A model generated the notes under the pieces. That model saw only the letters and a program-made list of their open reading frames with translations. It searched no databases and had not been told where the DNA came from. Positions 12,988 to 21,453 of a stretch of DNA of 23,866 nucleotides are shown piece after piece. Position numbers and translations under genes: made by a program. Positions within the stretch are counted from its first letter, which is position 1, and each line of letters begins with the position of its first letter. The stretch spans positions 1 to 23,866 of the IMG/VR virus record IMGVR_UViG_3300028802_000056. The stretch is one strand, 5' to 3'. The stretch is from a virus.

Positions 12988-13668
12988 ATGGGAATCTGCA
13001 CGACGCCCGATCTGGGGCGTATCAAGAAGGTCGGGCTCTTCCTGGCCGATGAGTGCCTCACTCCGCTCTACGGGGCTGACATGGGCTACCTCGACGACTG
13101 TCCCGCAGCCTTCGAGACCAGCGACAACGTGGACGACGGCGAGGAGTTCACTCGCCGCTGCGCCGACGGGTCGATCAAGCGGTACATCCCCGGCGTCAAG
13201 AGCCTCCAGTCCATCGAGGTGAACGTAGACCTCCACTGGCTCGACCCCGAGTGGATCGCTGCGGCTGGCGGTGCCACCGCGATCGAGCACGACAGCGAGG
13301 TCATCGGCTGGGCGGACGGCAAGGCCGACCGTTTCAACGTGGTCGTGATCGTGTGGCAGGAGATCCTCGGCGAGTGCGGTGGTGGGGTCACCGGCGACTT
13401 CGTCCGGATCTACCCGGTCAAGGGCGCGACGGTCACCGAGGAGGGTACGCCGGGTTCCGAGGACAACTACGTCCGCATCACCGGCATGACCTCCGACAGC
13501 CACAACATCGGCTTCGGCCCGATCCCGTTGGCGTTGGACACCACGACCGGCGACACCGAGTGGCTGTCCGACGAACTGGCGGATGCCACCCACCGTTTCC
13601 GGTTCATCGGCGGCGTGGCCCCCGACGGTTGCGGCTCCATGGCCACGACCGACCCCGGCTCGGCCTGA
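12988..13668 (+). CDS. Putative major tail protein (226 aa)
   Basis: The start is ATG 12988 with GGAAGAGAGAACGCA upstream. The sequence is beta-rich and acidic with paired Cys (ICTTPD, DDCPAAF, RRCADG, GECGGG). VKSLQSIEVNVDLHWLDPEW followed by IGWADG and a late FRFIGG fit the plan of actinophage tail-tube subunits, which make the hollow tube. A placement directly after capsid genes and before the adaptor is unusual for a tail tube, so a capsid-associated role is the main alternative. Confidence 0.45.
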   Translation: MGICTTPDLGRIKKVGLFLADECLTPLYGADMGYLDDCPAAFETSDNVDDGEEFTRRCADGSIKRYIPGVKSLQSIEVNVDLHWLDPEWIAAAGGATAIEHDSEVIGWADGKADRFNVVVIVWQEILGECGGGVTGDFVRIYPVKGATVTEEGTPGSEDNYVRITGMTSDSHNIGFGPIPLALDTTTGDTEWLSDELADATHRFRFIGGVAPDGCGSMATTDPGSA

Positions 13669-13681
13669 GCGGTAGGGCACG

Positions 13682-14404
13682 ATGACTCTCTTGAGCGAGG
13701 CCTCGTGTCCGTGGGAAGTGGACGCAGAGAGTTGCGGGCTGGCCGACCTGGACCCTGACGCTCCGCTCTTCATCTCTTCCGTCGCGACAGCCTCGTCCAT
13801 CATGACGAGGCTGTCGGGGTACACGGTGGGGTTGTGCGAGGCCGAGATCCGCCCACTGAACCTCTGCAAGGAGTGCCGGACGTGGTGCTGCGGTGGTGCC
13901 GATGCGATTCCCCTCAAGGGTCCGTTCAGTATCTCTGTCTGGGACGTCACCCGCGTACGGCTGGGTGCGGACGAGTACCCGGAAATCTCCTGGCGATTCG
14001 ACAGGGACTCGCGGATGCTTTACCGAGTGCCCCCAGATGTCTGGCCGACCAAGGACGAGAAGTGGTCTGCCCCCGGTGAGGGCGAGGCGTTCGTCGTGGA
14101 CGCCGAGATCGGCACCCCGCCGGACGCGTGGGCGTTGGACGTGGCCGCTCGGCTGGTCAAGGAACTCTACTTGTCCTGCACGGGCGCGAAGTGCCGTCTT
14201 CCTTCCAACGTCACCACGGTTACGGCGCAAGGCATCACTGTTCGGCTCCGGGATGACGAGGTCAACACCTTTATCCCGGAACTCGGTGCGTGGATCAACG
14301 CTGTGAACCCCCACGGCGCTCATCTGCCCGGTGCAGTGTTCTCTCCGGACCTCTCTGCGGCCCGTAGGGGCGCTCTGAGCGCTCCGGGGGCCTGTTGTGC
14401 GTAG
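13682..14404 (+). CDS. Head-to-tail adaptor (240 aa)
   Basis: The start is ATG 13682 with GGTAGGGCACG upstream. The N-terminal helices contain SSIMTRLSGYTVGLCEAEIRP, then a Cys cluster LCKECRTWCC, a beta segment (FSISVWDVTRVRL) and the WP motif (DVWPTKDEKW). The C-terminal part has LVKELYLSCTGAKCRLPSNV followed by VTAQGIT. This layout is characteristic of actinophage head-to-tail adaptors, which bind below the portal. The stop is followed by a 14427-14454 hairpin. Confidence 0.65.
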   Translation: MTLLSEASCPWEVDAESCGLADLDPDAPLFISSVATASSIMTRLSGYTVGLCEAEIRPLNLCKECRTWCCGGADAIPLKGPFSISVWDVTRVRLGADEYPEISWRFDRDSRMLYRVPPDVWPTKDEKWSAPGEGEAFVVDAEIGTPPDAWALDVAARLVKELYLSCTGAKCRLPSNVTTVTAQGITVRLRDDEVNTFIPELGAWINAVNPHGAHLPGAVFSPDLSAARRGALSAPGACCA

Positions 14405-14426
14405 TTGTACCGCTAGCAGGCTGCGC

Positions 14427-14454
14427 GACGCTCAGAACGGCTCTGAGGGGCGTC
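14427..14454 (+). other. Hairpin in the adaptor-connector gap
   Basis: CTCAGA (14431-14436) and TCTGAG (14442-14447) pair around a five-base loop; GACG (14427-14430) and CGTC (14451-14454) can extend the stem across a GGG bulge. There is no U-run, so it is not a clear terminator. It lies in the gap before the connector gene. Confidence 0.35.
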
Positions 14455-14481
14455 TGAGGGCATCCTGGGGCGGTGGCTGGC

Positions 14482-15012
14482 ATGGCTGAGCGGCTGTACG
14501 CAACGGCTGACACGATTCTTCAGTGTGTAGCGGACGCTCTGGCTGCCGATCTGCGCCCGGTGTGCAAGGTCTACCAGACTCACGGCGTTCCGGTGATCTT
14601 CCAGTGCTGTGAGTGCGAAGATCCGGATCTGGGCGATGAGGCCAACGGTGAACTCAGCATCCACTTCCGCCGTCTCATGGACGCGGACCCTGCCACGCTC
14701 GACGAGGTGCGTCGCATCCGTCCGTGCCACGGCGGGGTGACAGCCGCTCAGTTTCGGCTGGTGCTGGCTCGGTGCCGCCCCATCATCAACGCGGAGGGCG
14801 AGATACCACCGCCCGAGACCCTGACCGAGCACACCGAGGACCAACTCCGTGACGTGGAGTTGCTCTGGCAGAGTCTCGCCTGCTGTGGGGTGGACATCCG
14901 GATCGACGATGTCTCCGCTGACCTCAGCGAACCCGGCATGTGTTCGATCGTGTTCGCGGACGTGACGGTCCAAGCGTTGATCCCTGCGTTGCCGGACCTC
15001 GGCTCCGCTTGA
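14482..15012 (+). CDS. Putative head-tail connector or tail terminator (176 aa)
   Basis: I chose ATG 14482, with a G-rich site about 11 bases upstream; an in-frame GTG at 14473 is possible but lies too close to it. The protein begins MAERLYATADTILQCVADAL. It has a Cys-rich strand region (QCCECEDPD), IRPCHGG, the strand FRLVLARCRPI and a late helix LRDVELLWQSLACCG. The position after the adaptor and the RC-P motif resemble actinophage connector or tail-terminator proteins, which join the tail tube to the neck. The assignment is by context more than by motif. Confidence 0.5.
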   Translation: MAERLYATADTILQCVADALAADLRPVCKVYQTHGVPVIFQCCECEDPDLGDEANGELSIHFRRLMDADPATLDEVRRIRPCHGGVTAAQFRLVLARCRPIINAEGEIPPPETLTEHTEDQLRDVELLWQSLACCGVDIRIDDVSADLSEPGMCSIVFADVTVQALIPALPDLGSA

Positions 15013-15038
15013 TTGCAAGAAAGAGAAAGTGATTCACC

Positions 15039-15506
15039 ATGCTCGCACGTTTCATCGCCCTCATGACAGGGCTCGCTGCCGCGCTCACCCTCGGGCTGTT
15101 CGCGGCTCCCTCGGCCAACGCGGATCCCTGTGACCACCACGGCCACGGTCAGCCTCCGTTCTGTTGCCCAGACAATGACAGAGGTCACGGCGATGACTGC
15201 CCGACTCCGCCGCCACCGCCGCCGCCCGTTCCGGTGCCCACCGGGTTCAACATCATCATCGGCTCGGGGCACAGTGACCGCCTCCCGGGCACGGATGGTC
15301 GGGATGCGATCTTCGCCTTCGGTGGTCTTCGCGACGTACTGATCGGTCACGCTGGTCGCGACCGCCTCTACGGGATGCGTGGCCACGACGTGCTCCGAGC
15401 CGTGGACGGCGAGCGTGACGTGGTCAACGGCGGACGTGGTCGAGACCGCTGCGTTGTGGACGCGATCGACGTGGTACGGAACTGCGAAACCATCATCGTT
15501 CGGTGA
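15039..15506 (+). CDS. Secreted RTX-repeat-like protein, moron candidate (155 aa)
   Basis: The start is ATG 15039 with GAAAGAGAAAG upstream. Residues 1-28 form a classic signal peptide (MLARFIAL, hydrophobic core, then APSANA before Asp29). A Cys/His-rich stretch (four Cys and several His in residues 31-54) leads to a Pro run (55-67). Residues 74-137 are degenerate RTX-type calcium-binding repeats, for example HAGRDRLYG, MRGHDVLRA and NGGRGRDRC, and the end RCVVDAIDVVRNCE is typical of actinobacterial RTX-like secreted proteins. It does not look like a tail or head part. Likely exported from the infected or lysogenic cell, it may act at the cell surface. It lies between connector and chaperone genes and is followed by a strong hairpin. 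Confidence 0.7.
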   Translation: MLARFIALMTGLAAALTLGLFAAPSANADPCDHHGHGQPPFCCPDNDRGHGDDCPTPPPPPPPVPVPTGFNIIIGSGHSDRLPGTDGRDAIFAFGGLRDVLIGHAGRDRLYGMRGHDVLRAVDGERDVVNGGRGRDRCVVDAIDVVRNCETIIVR

Positions 15507-15523
15507 TTGCTACGCTACGGTCA

Positions 15524-15565
15524 CCGTGGGCCGGGGGTTCTCCTCTAGTTCTCCCCGGCCCACGG
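15524..15565 (+). terminator. Perfect 13-bp hairpin after the RTX-like gene
   Basis: CCGTGGGCCGGGG (15524-15536) pairs exactly with 15553-15565 around a 16-nt loop. It lies between the RTX-like gene and the chaperone gene. There is no U-run, so it may partly terminate or stabilise mRNA; either would set expression of the RTX-like gene apart from its neighbours. Confidence 0.5.
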
Positions 15566-15594
15566 CCAAATCGCTAGAACAAAGGAGAACAGCG

Positions 15595-15978
15595 ATGACC
15601 GACGAAGTACGCCGTGACGTAGTCAAGTTGGGCCTGGACTTCCGGGCTATCCCGGTCGATCTGGGCGACGGGGTCGAGTGGGAGTTCCACCCGGACCCTT
15701 CCCCTGAGCAGTGGTCCACCCTTGTGGATGCACTGAAGGAGTTCACGAAGTTCGAGGACGCCGACTTCGGAGGGGACGCCTTCAAGTCCGCTCTCGCCGG
15801 CTTCACGAAGGCGATGTCTGAGATGCTGGTTCGCAAGGAACAGCAGAGGGAGTGGCTCAAGAAGGGCTACGGGCTCGGCCCCCAGCAGGCGATCTCCGAG
15901 GCGCTCATGGGGATCTGGACGGGTTTCCCTACGACGCGGCAATCGCCGTCTGGGAAGGCATCGAAAGCAACTGGATAA
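15595..15978 (+). CDS. Tail assembly chaperone, G-type (127 aa)
   Basis: The start is ATG 15595 with AAAGGAGAACAGCG upstream; the longer frame that starts inside the RTX-like gene is rejected. This protein corresponds to lambda gpG: it binds the tape measure protein during tail assembly. It begins MTDEVRRDVVKLGLDF and is acidic and helical (EQWSTLVDALKEF). Its last 16 codons past the slip site are low in quality, as expected when most function lies upstream of the frameshift. The place just before the tape measure region supports the call. Confidence 0.75.
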   Translation: MTDEVRRDVVKLGLDFRAIPVDLGDGVEWEFHPDPSPEQWSTLVDALKEFTKFEDADFGGDAFKSALAGFTKAMSEMLVRKEQQREWLKKGYGLGPQQAISEALMGIWTGFPTTRQSPSGKASKATG

Positions 15979-16184
15979 GTCTGGTCACATCGTGGAACCT
16001 CAACGGTGTGCGGTGGAAGGAGTTCTCATTCGCGGAAATGCTCTGGATGGTACATCTTTCGACCATCGAACGGTTGAAGGAAGACAAGCCGAATCAGGTC
16101 CGCATGTACCTCACCAAGACCAAGGACTACACTGCTCTTCGTGAGTGGGATAAGTCCCAGATGAAGGACTCCAAGGACAAGTAG
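15595..16184 (+). CDS. Tail assembly chaperone, GT-type, made by -1 frameshift (196 aa)
   Basis: The product joins 15595-15927 to 15927-16184 in the -1 frame. The extension begins PYDAAIAVWEGIESNWIS and ends in a Lys/Asp-rich helix (DKSQMKDSKDK). It has no start of its own with a ribosome site, but is clearly protein-like. By analogy with lambda gpGT it would carry the T domain that recruits tail-tube subunits. The site is described separately. Confidence 0.75.
15921..15927 (+). other. Slippery heptamer GGGTTTC for -1 frameshifting
   Basis: In the 0 frame the bases are read as G GGT TTC. Slipping back one base lets Gly and Phe tRNAs re-pair with GGG and TTT, and the next codon is CCC at 15927. 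It has the X-XXY-YYZ form and lies where the -1 frame opens into the T-like extension. Confidence 0.75.
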
Positions 16185-16199
16185 ACGGGAGGTGGGTTC

Positions 16200-16613
16200 A
16201 TGGCTGATCGTGACGTAGTCGTCATCATGGACCCGGCTCCTGTTGTCTACCTGAAGAGTTTCCATCCCGGTTCTGGTCCAGACCGTATGAACAAGCGACA
16301 GGCTGAAGCCGTGGCGATCTTGGCTATGGCGCTCGCCCCCATCAGTTCCGGGCGGTTGAAGTCCACCATCAGGGCCGAGCAGAACCGGAACGAGCGAGGG
16401 TTCTACACCTTCGGTCATAACGTCTCCGCTGGAACCTCGTATGCTCTTTACGTCCACGAGGGCACGGGTCCATCCCCCCGCTGGCCCGACAGCCGAAAGG
16501 TGATGAAGTGGCACGGGTCCCGCCCACCTGTCCCTTACCGTGATTTCGTTATGCACCCTGGAACCCCTGCCGTGCCGTTCCTCCGAGACGCACTCGTGGC
16601 GATGGTGATCTGA
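16200..16613 (+). CDS. HK97-gp10-like neck/tail completion protein (137 aa)
   Basis: The start is ATG 16200 with GGGAGGTGGG upstream. The sequence contains LAPISSGRLKSTI, VSAGTSYALYVHEGTGPS and FVMHPGTPAVPFLRDAL, the signature order of the HK97 gp10-like family, which acts at the head-tail joint or tail end. In HK97-like phages this gene lies before the tail-tube gene; here it is between the chaperones and the tape measure gene. The stop is one base before the next ATG. Confidence 0.7.
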   Translation: MADRDVVVIMDPAPVVYLKSFHPGSGPDRMNKRQAEAVAILAMALAPISSGRLKSTIRAEQNRNERGFYTFGHNVSAGTSYALYVHEGTGPSPRWPDSRKVMKWHGSRPPVPYRDFVMHPGTPAVPFLRDALVAMVI

Positions 16614-16614
16614 G

Positions 16615-19600
16615 ATGCCTTCGGCGAGCGTGCGGGTCGGCTCAGCCCACGTCGAGGTCAACCTCAAGTTCGACGACAAGTCCATCGACACCGTTGGCAA
16701 GGACATCAAGCGGCAACTGAGCAAACTGAACAAGGATCTCGTCAAGGTTGGCGAGCAGAACACGAAGGTCTATCGTGGGATCGGTCAAAACGCGGTCACC
16801 GCGTGGCGAGCAGCGGTCGGCGCGGCTATCACGGGTGCCCCGCTCATCGGCGGCGCGATCAGCGGGATTTCTGCTGTCGCGACTGAGTTGGCTGGAGCGC
16901 TCTACTCCGTAGGCCAGGAGTCTGGTGCCCTGCTCCCCATCTTCACCAGTCTCGGTATCGCGGGCCTCACCCTGAAGATCGGGATGCGGAACTTCGCTGA
17001 GGCCGTGTCTGAGGTTGACCCGAAGAAACTGGAACTCCTGCTCAAGGACATGCCGAAGTCCATGCAGAACGCGGTCCTGGCGACCCGCAAACTTTCCAAC
17101 GAGATGCGGGCCGCTGTCTGGCCGGTGCTGTTCAAGGGGCTGTCCGACGGCATCGAGAAACTCCGCAACACGGGAGTGATCCAGCGCGGCCTCGGCCTCA
17201 TGGCGGAGTCGCTGAACGGGCTGGCGAAGTCCGTCCTCAACTACGCCAACTCGGCGGAGGGGACCAAGACCCTCAACAGGTTCTTCAAGAACAACGCGGA
17301 CGTCTTCGCAGCGTTGTCCAAGATCGCCGTTCCGTTCCTCGATGGATTCCTTCGCCTTGTCAACGCGCTGACCCCCGCAGCCATTCGACTCGCCGGGTCC
17401 ATCCAGAAGGTCGCCGAGCAATTCCAGGGCTGGACGAAGGGCGAGGGCTTCAACAAGCGGATCGACACCGCGATGAAGGGTGCGGCCGAGACGGCGGGCA
17501 AACTCTGGAAGATCCTGGGCAACCTCTCCTCGGCGCTCATGAACGTGTTCAACGCGGCGAACCCGTCCACGAACAACTTCCTCGACATGATCATCGACAT
17601 CACCCAGAAGTTCGAGGACTGGACGGCGAGTGTCGGTGGGCAGAACACCATCGCGAAGTGGGCCGACGCCGCGAACCAGATGATGGTGCAGGTCGGCCAC
17701 ACCCTCGAGGCCGTCTGGCCGGTTTTCGTGAAACTCGCTGACCCCCGTGTGATGGGGTCGTTCCTGAAGACGGTGGAGGGGGCGTTCAAACTCCTCAACA
17801 AACTGCCGCTGGAGCAGATGGTCAACGCCTTCCTCAAGGTCTCGGACGCACTCCAGCCGGTCAGCAGTTTCTTCCTCGCCGTCATCATCGCCGGTGCTGC
17901 CTTCAACATCATGATCGGTAGCCTCATCGGCCAGATGGGCGGCTTGTTCAGCATCCTCGCCAAGATCGTCAAGTTCAAGATCATCAGCAATATCCTCAAG
18001 AACATGGGTGGCCCCGCCGGAGAGGCGGCGAAGAAGACCGGCCTTCTGCGGCGGGCGTGGGAACTGCTCCTCAACATCTTCAACAAGTTGAAAGGCGCGT
18101 TCACCAAGATCCTCGGCTTCTTCGGGAAGACCGGTGGGGAATCGGCTGGGGTGGCATCCAAGGTGGGCAGGCTCACTTCTGCCTTCTCAAAGTTCGCGCC
18201 TCTCCTCGAGGGGATCGCGAAGTTCGCTGGCATAGCGGGCATCGTGGTCTGGATCGGCATTCTCATCGCGAAGTCGAAGGATCTCCAGGCCAAGTTGGGT
18301 GAAGTCTGGGATTCGATCAAGGGTGTGTTCAGCCAACTCGGTGAGACGTTCGCTGAGATCGGCACCGCGCTCAAGCCTTTCGCCCCGGCTGCGAAGGCTG
18401 CGGGCAAGGCGTTCGGCTTCATCTTCGACATTATTGACAAGATCGCCACACTCGCTATCGGCGTGGTCCTGGACGGGATCGTCCTTGGCTTCAAGTCGTT
18501 GGGGCTCGTGATCGAGGGCGTGGGCCATATCATCGCCGGATTCATCACCATACTGGCGGGCCTGTTCACCCTGGACTTCGGGATGATGCTGGACGGATTG
18601 AAGCAGATGGCGAGCGGTATCTGGCCGCTGCTGAAGGGGGTGCTCGGCCTGTTCGTCCTGTTCTTCGCTCCGGCCCGTCTGGCGAAGTTGGGTCTCCTTG
18701 CGTTCAAGGCTCTGGGCGGTGGGATGAAGGCAGCCATGCCAGCGATCCTGTCTGGGATTGGCCGATTCCTCGTCTTCATCGGCAAGGGCTTCCTGGAGTT
18801 GGTCCCCAAGTTGCTGAAACTTGGCGGCGACGCGATCCTGGCGTTGGGCAAGGCTTTCGTCAAGTACGCGCCGACCGTGCTGAAGATAGTGGCCCGTTTC
18901 ATCGTCGACTTCCTCAAGTGGTACATCAGCCTCCCCGGAAAGTTGCTCCGCCTCGGCATCTCGGCTGTCAAGGCGTTGGGCAACGCTATCGCCAAGGGTG
19001 CCCCGAAGGTAGCGGCGGCGGCTGGCCGGATCGCCACGACTGTCATCGAGTGGATTGCGAAGTTGCCCGGTCGCCTGCTTACGCTGGGCCAGCAGGCCGT
19101 TTCCAAGTTGGGGAGCGCCATTCGAGCGGGACTCGGTGTCCTGAGAGATATCGCCAACACCATCGTCAACACGGTCGTGGACATCATCAAGGGTCTTCCT
19201 GGGAAGATGCTCGCCCTCGGTGCGTCACTCCTCTCGGCCGGGAAGTCGCTGGGCGGTAAGATTCTTGAGGGCATCCGGAGCGGCATCACCGCGATCGGCG
19301 ATATGGCCGGGAGCGTCGCTGCCGACCTGAAGGCTGGCATCAACAACGCGATCGGGCTGCCCAAGTCGCTGGAGTTCTCGGTGCTGGGCAAGCACATCGG
19401 ATTCACCATCCCCGGCTTTGAGAAGGGCGGTCTCACTCCGGGCGGTCTTGTCGCGGTCGGCGAGGGTGGCCCTGAACTCGTGAGCCTCCCCCGTAACTCG
19501 CGGGTCCACTCGAATGCGGACAGCAAGAAGATGATGAACAACGGCTTCCCGAAGCGGGTGCTGCTCCGTATCGGTTCCCGTGACTTCGAGGCGTACGTCG

Positions 19601-19659
19601 AAGAGTTGGCGGACAACCGGATCAACGCCTCGGACAACCTCGCATGGCAGGGAGCCTGA
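16615..19659 (+). CDS. Tape measure protein (1014 aa)
   Basis: The start is ATG 16615, one base after the previous stop. This long helical protein sets tail length and leaves the tail on infection. The N-terminus is a coiled-coil-like region; several hydrophobic segments follow, for example near residues 417-460, 538-555 and 609-660 (VVLDGIVLGFKSLGLVIEG). Near the C-terminus (about 935-967) is the usual tape measure end motif GGLVAVGEGGPELVSLP. At about 0.15 nm per residue the tail would be near 150 nm, which is an inference. Its position after the chaperones is diagnostic. Confidence 0.9.
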   Translation: MPSASVRVGSAHVEVNLKFDDKSIDTVGKDIKRQLSKLNKDLVKVGEQNTKVYRGIGQNAVTAWRAAVGAAITGAPLIGGAISGISAVATELAGALYSVGQESGALLPIFTSLGIAGLTLKIGMRNFAEAVSEVDPKKLELLLKDMPKSMQNAVLATRKLSNEMRAAVWPVLFKGLSDGIEKLRNTGVIQRGLGLMAESLNGLAKSVLNYANSAEGTKTLNRFFKNNADVFAALSKIAVPFLDGFLRLVNALTPAAIRLAGSIQKVAEQFQGWTKGEGFNKRIDTAMKGAAETAGKLWKILGNLSSALMNVFNAANPSTNNFLDMIIDITQKFEDWTASVGGQNTIAKWADAANQMMVQVGHTLEAVWPVFVKLADPRVMGSFLKTVEGAFKLLNKLPLEQMVNAFLKVSDALQPVSSFFLAVIIAGAAFNIMIGSLIGQMGGLFSILAKIVKFKIISNILKNMGGPAGEAAKKTGLLRRAWELLLNIFNKLKGAFTKILGFFGKTGGESAGVASKVGRLTSAFSKFAPLLEGIAKFAGIAGIVVWIGILIAKSKDLQAKLGEVWDSIKGVFSQLGETFAEIGTALKPFAPAAKAAGKAFGFIFDIIDKIATLAIGVVLDGIVLGFKSLGLVIEGVGHIIAGFITILAGLFTLDFGMMLDGLKQMASGIWPLLKGVLGLFVLFFAPARLAKLGLLAFKALGGGMKAAMPAILSGIGRFLVFIGKGFLELVPKLLKLGGDAILALGKAFVKYAPTVLKIVARFIVDFLKWYISLPGKLLRLGISAVKALGNAIAKGAPKVAAAAGRIATTVIEWIAKLPGRLLTLGQQAVSKLGSAIRAGLGVLRDIANTIVNTVVDIIKGLPGKMLALGASLLSAGKSLGGKILEGIRSGITAIGDMAGSVAADLKAGINNAIGLPKSLEFSVLGKHIGFTIPGFEKGGLTPGGLVAVGEGGPELVSLPRNSRVHSNADSKKMMNNGFPKRVLLRIGSRDFEAYVEELADNRINASDNLAWQGA

Positions 19660-19660
19660 G

Positions 19661-21451
19661 ATGCCGCAGATCATCATCCCGCTGACGACCTACCAGATCA
19701 AGCAGAACCGAGCCGCGTACCCCATCGGGTCGCCGGGCACTCTGGCCGTCCAGAACCCCAGCAACGCCATCCAGCGGGTTTTGATCCGTGTCCCCATCGA
19801 CCAGATTCCCGTGGGGGCCGTCGTCACATCGGCGGTGGTGGAGTTCTGGACGGCTGCGGCCAAGTCGGGCGCGGTGCCCGTTCGCATCCTCCCGATCACC
19901 GCGGCCTGGAAGTCTTCGGTCACGTGGTCCAACCGACCCGCGCTCGGCGCGGTCATCACCACGACCTCGATCACCGCTCCGGTCGTGGACGCCCTCTACG
20001 CTTTCTCTGTCACGGCGTGGGCCAACACCCGGAGTCGGCTCGGTCTGGCTCTCGACACCACCATCAGCACGACCATCAGTCTCAGGGGCTCGTCGGCGGC
20101 GCTGAACAAGCCGGTCATGGTCGTGGACTACTACACGCCGAACTCCGTGCCCACCAGCCTGACTCCGCAGGGCGGGGCGGTCTCGGTGCCCACCCCCATC
20201 TTGTCCTACAACGGCGACGAGGACATGGATCACCAGCAGATCCAGTACTCCTCGGACGGCACGGTCGCCGGCATCACCTTTGACACCGGCTCGATCCCGG
20301 CCTCGTCGGGCCGCTACGAGCCCGGTGTGGGCGCTCCGGTGCTGGCGTCGGGGGCGGCTACCTACTGGCGCGCTATGACCACTGGAGGGGGCGGCACGAG
20401 CCCGTGGAGCCCGTGGGTGCGGTACTCTTACCGGCCCATCGTCAACCCTGTCATCGTCAACCCGCCCTCGGTGACTGACGACGGCAGCCCTGTCCTGAAT
20501 TGGACGGTGGCCGATCAGGTGTCGTGGCAGGCCGAACTCCACCAAGGTTCTGACATCATCGCGAGGTCGACGTGGGACGTGGACTCGGCGACCCGCGACT
20601 GGTTCCCGTCCAAGGGCGTGCCCGTGCCGGGTGGTCACGGCAAGATGGTCTTGCGGACTACCGACTCCATCACCCCGCGTGTGGCAGCAGAGGGAGCGCC
20701 GGTCTGGTCGTACGTGGAGAAGGTGTTCGACACCGTCCACACTGGCACGGGTCCGGCGGTCACGAATCTCGCGGTCACGTTCAGCGACCCCTTCCCCGTC
20801 ATCTCTGGTGACCGTGCACTTGGCATCCCCGACGAGATCTCGCTCTGGCGCGATGGGGTGGCGGTCACGATCTGGGACGCGGACGGCAACCCCAAGAAGT
20901 GGGCTCCCGCCACCGACTTCTTCACCGGCACGCACTTCAGCCTCCGAGACCTCACCGCGGATCTCCGTGTGGAGCACACCTGGAACGTGCTGACCCGGAT
21001 CGACGGCGTGACCTCGGCGATGGGTCCTTCGGTCAAGGACACCCTCACCACCGCCAGCGTGTGGATCGTGAACCCGAGGACCGGGAACAAGGTCGAAATC
21101 CTCGGGAACAACGACCTGCCCGTCGTGGCGCAGGTCACGGAGGAAGGGTCGATCCTGCACACTCCGGTCCACGGCAATCTCGTGGTCGAGCCGGTGCGCC
21201 GTAGGCTGATGCGGACCACTCGTTCAGGCGGCATTGAGGGTCTCGTCCTCAACGAACACGAGGGCAGGCTCAACGCATGGGCGCTCGCCGACTCGGGGCT
21301 GAAGTACCGGCTGATCTTCGGCAAGGTCAACTGGCCCATCATCTTCGGCGACTACAGCCCGACTGACGTCTTCTACCCCCACCCCGATCCCAAGTGTGAC
21401 GACACCCTCGTCCTCGTCCTGCTCAACTGGTGGGAAAGGCTGGACGACTAG
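19661..21451 (+). CDS. Minor tail protein with DNRLRE-like N-terminal domain (596 aa)
   Basis: The start is ATG 19661, one base after the tape measure stop; the longer upstream frame overlaps that gene and is rejected. Residues 1-165 look like a beta-sandwich with VEFWTAAAKSGAVPVRI, WKSSVTWSNRPA and VTAWANTRSRLGLAL, the pattern of DNRLRE-type domains found in surface and carbohydrate-associated proteins. The following 300 residues look like fibronectin-III-type modules, and the end carries WPIIFGDYSP. A distal-tail or baseplate role is likely. In this position other phages carry distal tail (Dit) proteins. Confidence 0.65.
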   Translation: MPQIIIPLTTYQIKQNRAAYPIGSPGTLAVQNPSNAIQRVLIRVPIDQIPVGAVVTSAVVEFWTAAAKSGAVPVRILPITAAWKSSVTWSNRPALGAVITTTSITAPVVDALYAFSVTAWANTRSRLGLALDTTISTTISLRGSSAALNKPVMVVDYYTPNSVPTSLTPQGGAVSVPTPILSYNGDEDMDHQQIQYSSDGTVAGITFDTGSIPASSGRYEPGVGAPVLASGAATYWRAMTTGGGGTSPWSPWVRYSYRPIVNPVIVNPPSVTDDGSPVLNWTVADQVSWQAELHQGSDIIARSTWDVDSATRDWFPSKGVPVPGGHGKMVLRTTDSITPRVAAEGAPVWSYVEKVFDTVHTGTGPAVTNLAVTFSDPFPVISGDRALGIPDEISLWRDGVAVTIWDADGNPKKWAPATDFFTGTHFSLRDLTADLRVEHTWNVLTRIDGVTSAMGPSVKDTLTTASVWIVNPRTGNKVEILGNNDLPVVAQVTEEGSILHTPVHGNLVVEPVRRRLMRTTRSGGIEGLVLNEHEGRLNAWALADSGLKYRLIFGKVNWPIIFGDYSPTDVFYPHPDPKCDDTLVLVLLNWWERLDD

Positions 21452-21453
21452 TC

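Noticed and set aside
15507-15520. Promoter with TACGCT -10 before the chaperone gene
   Set aside because: TACGCT is present at 15511, but no matching -35 is found at 16-18 bases.
17241-19637. 798-codon frame antisense to the tape measure gene
   Set aside because: Shadow frame caused by GC-rich codon bias; no ribosome site and no family resemblance, while the plus strand codes a clear tape measure protein.
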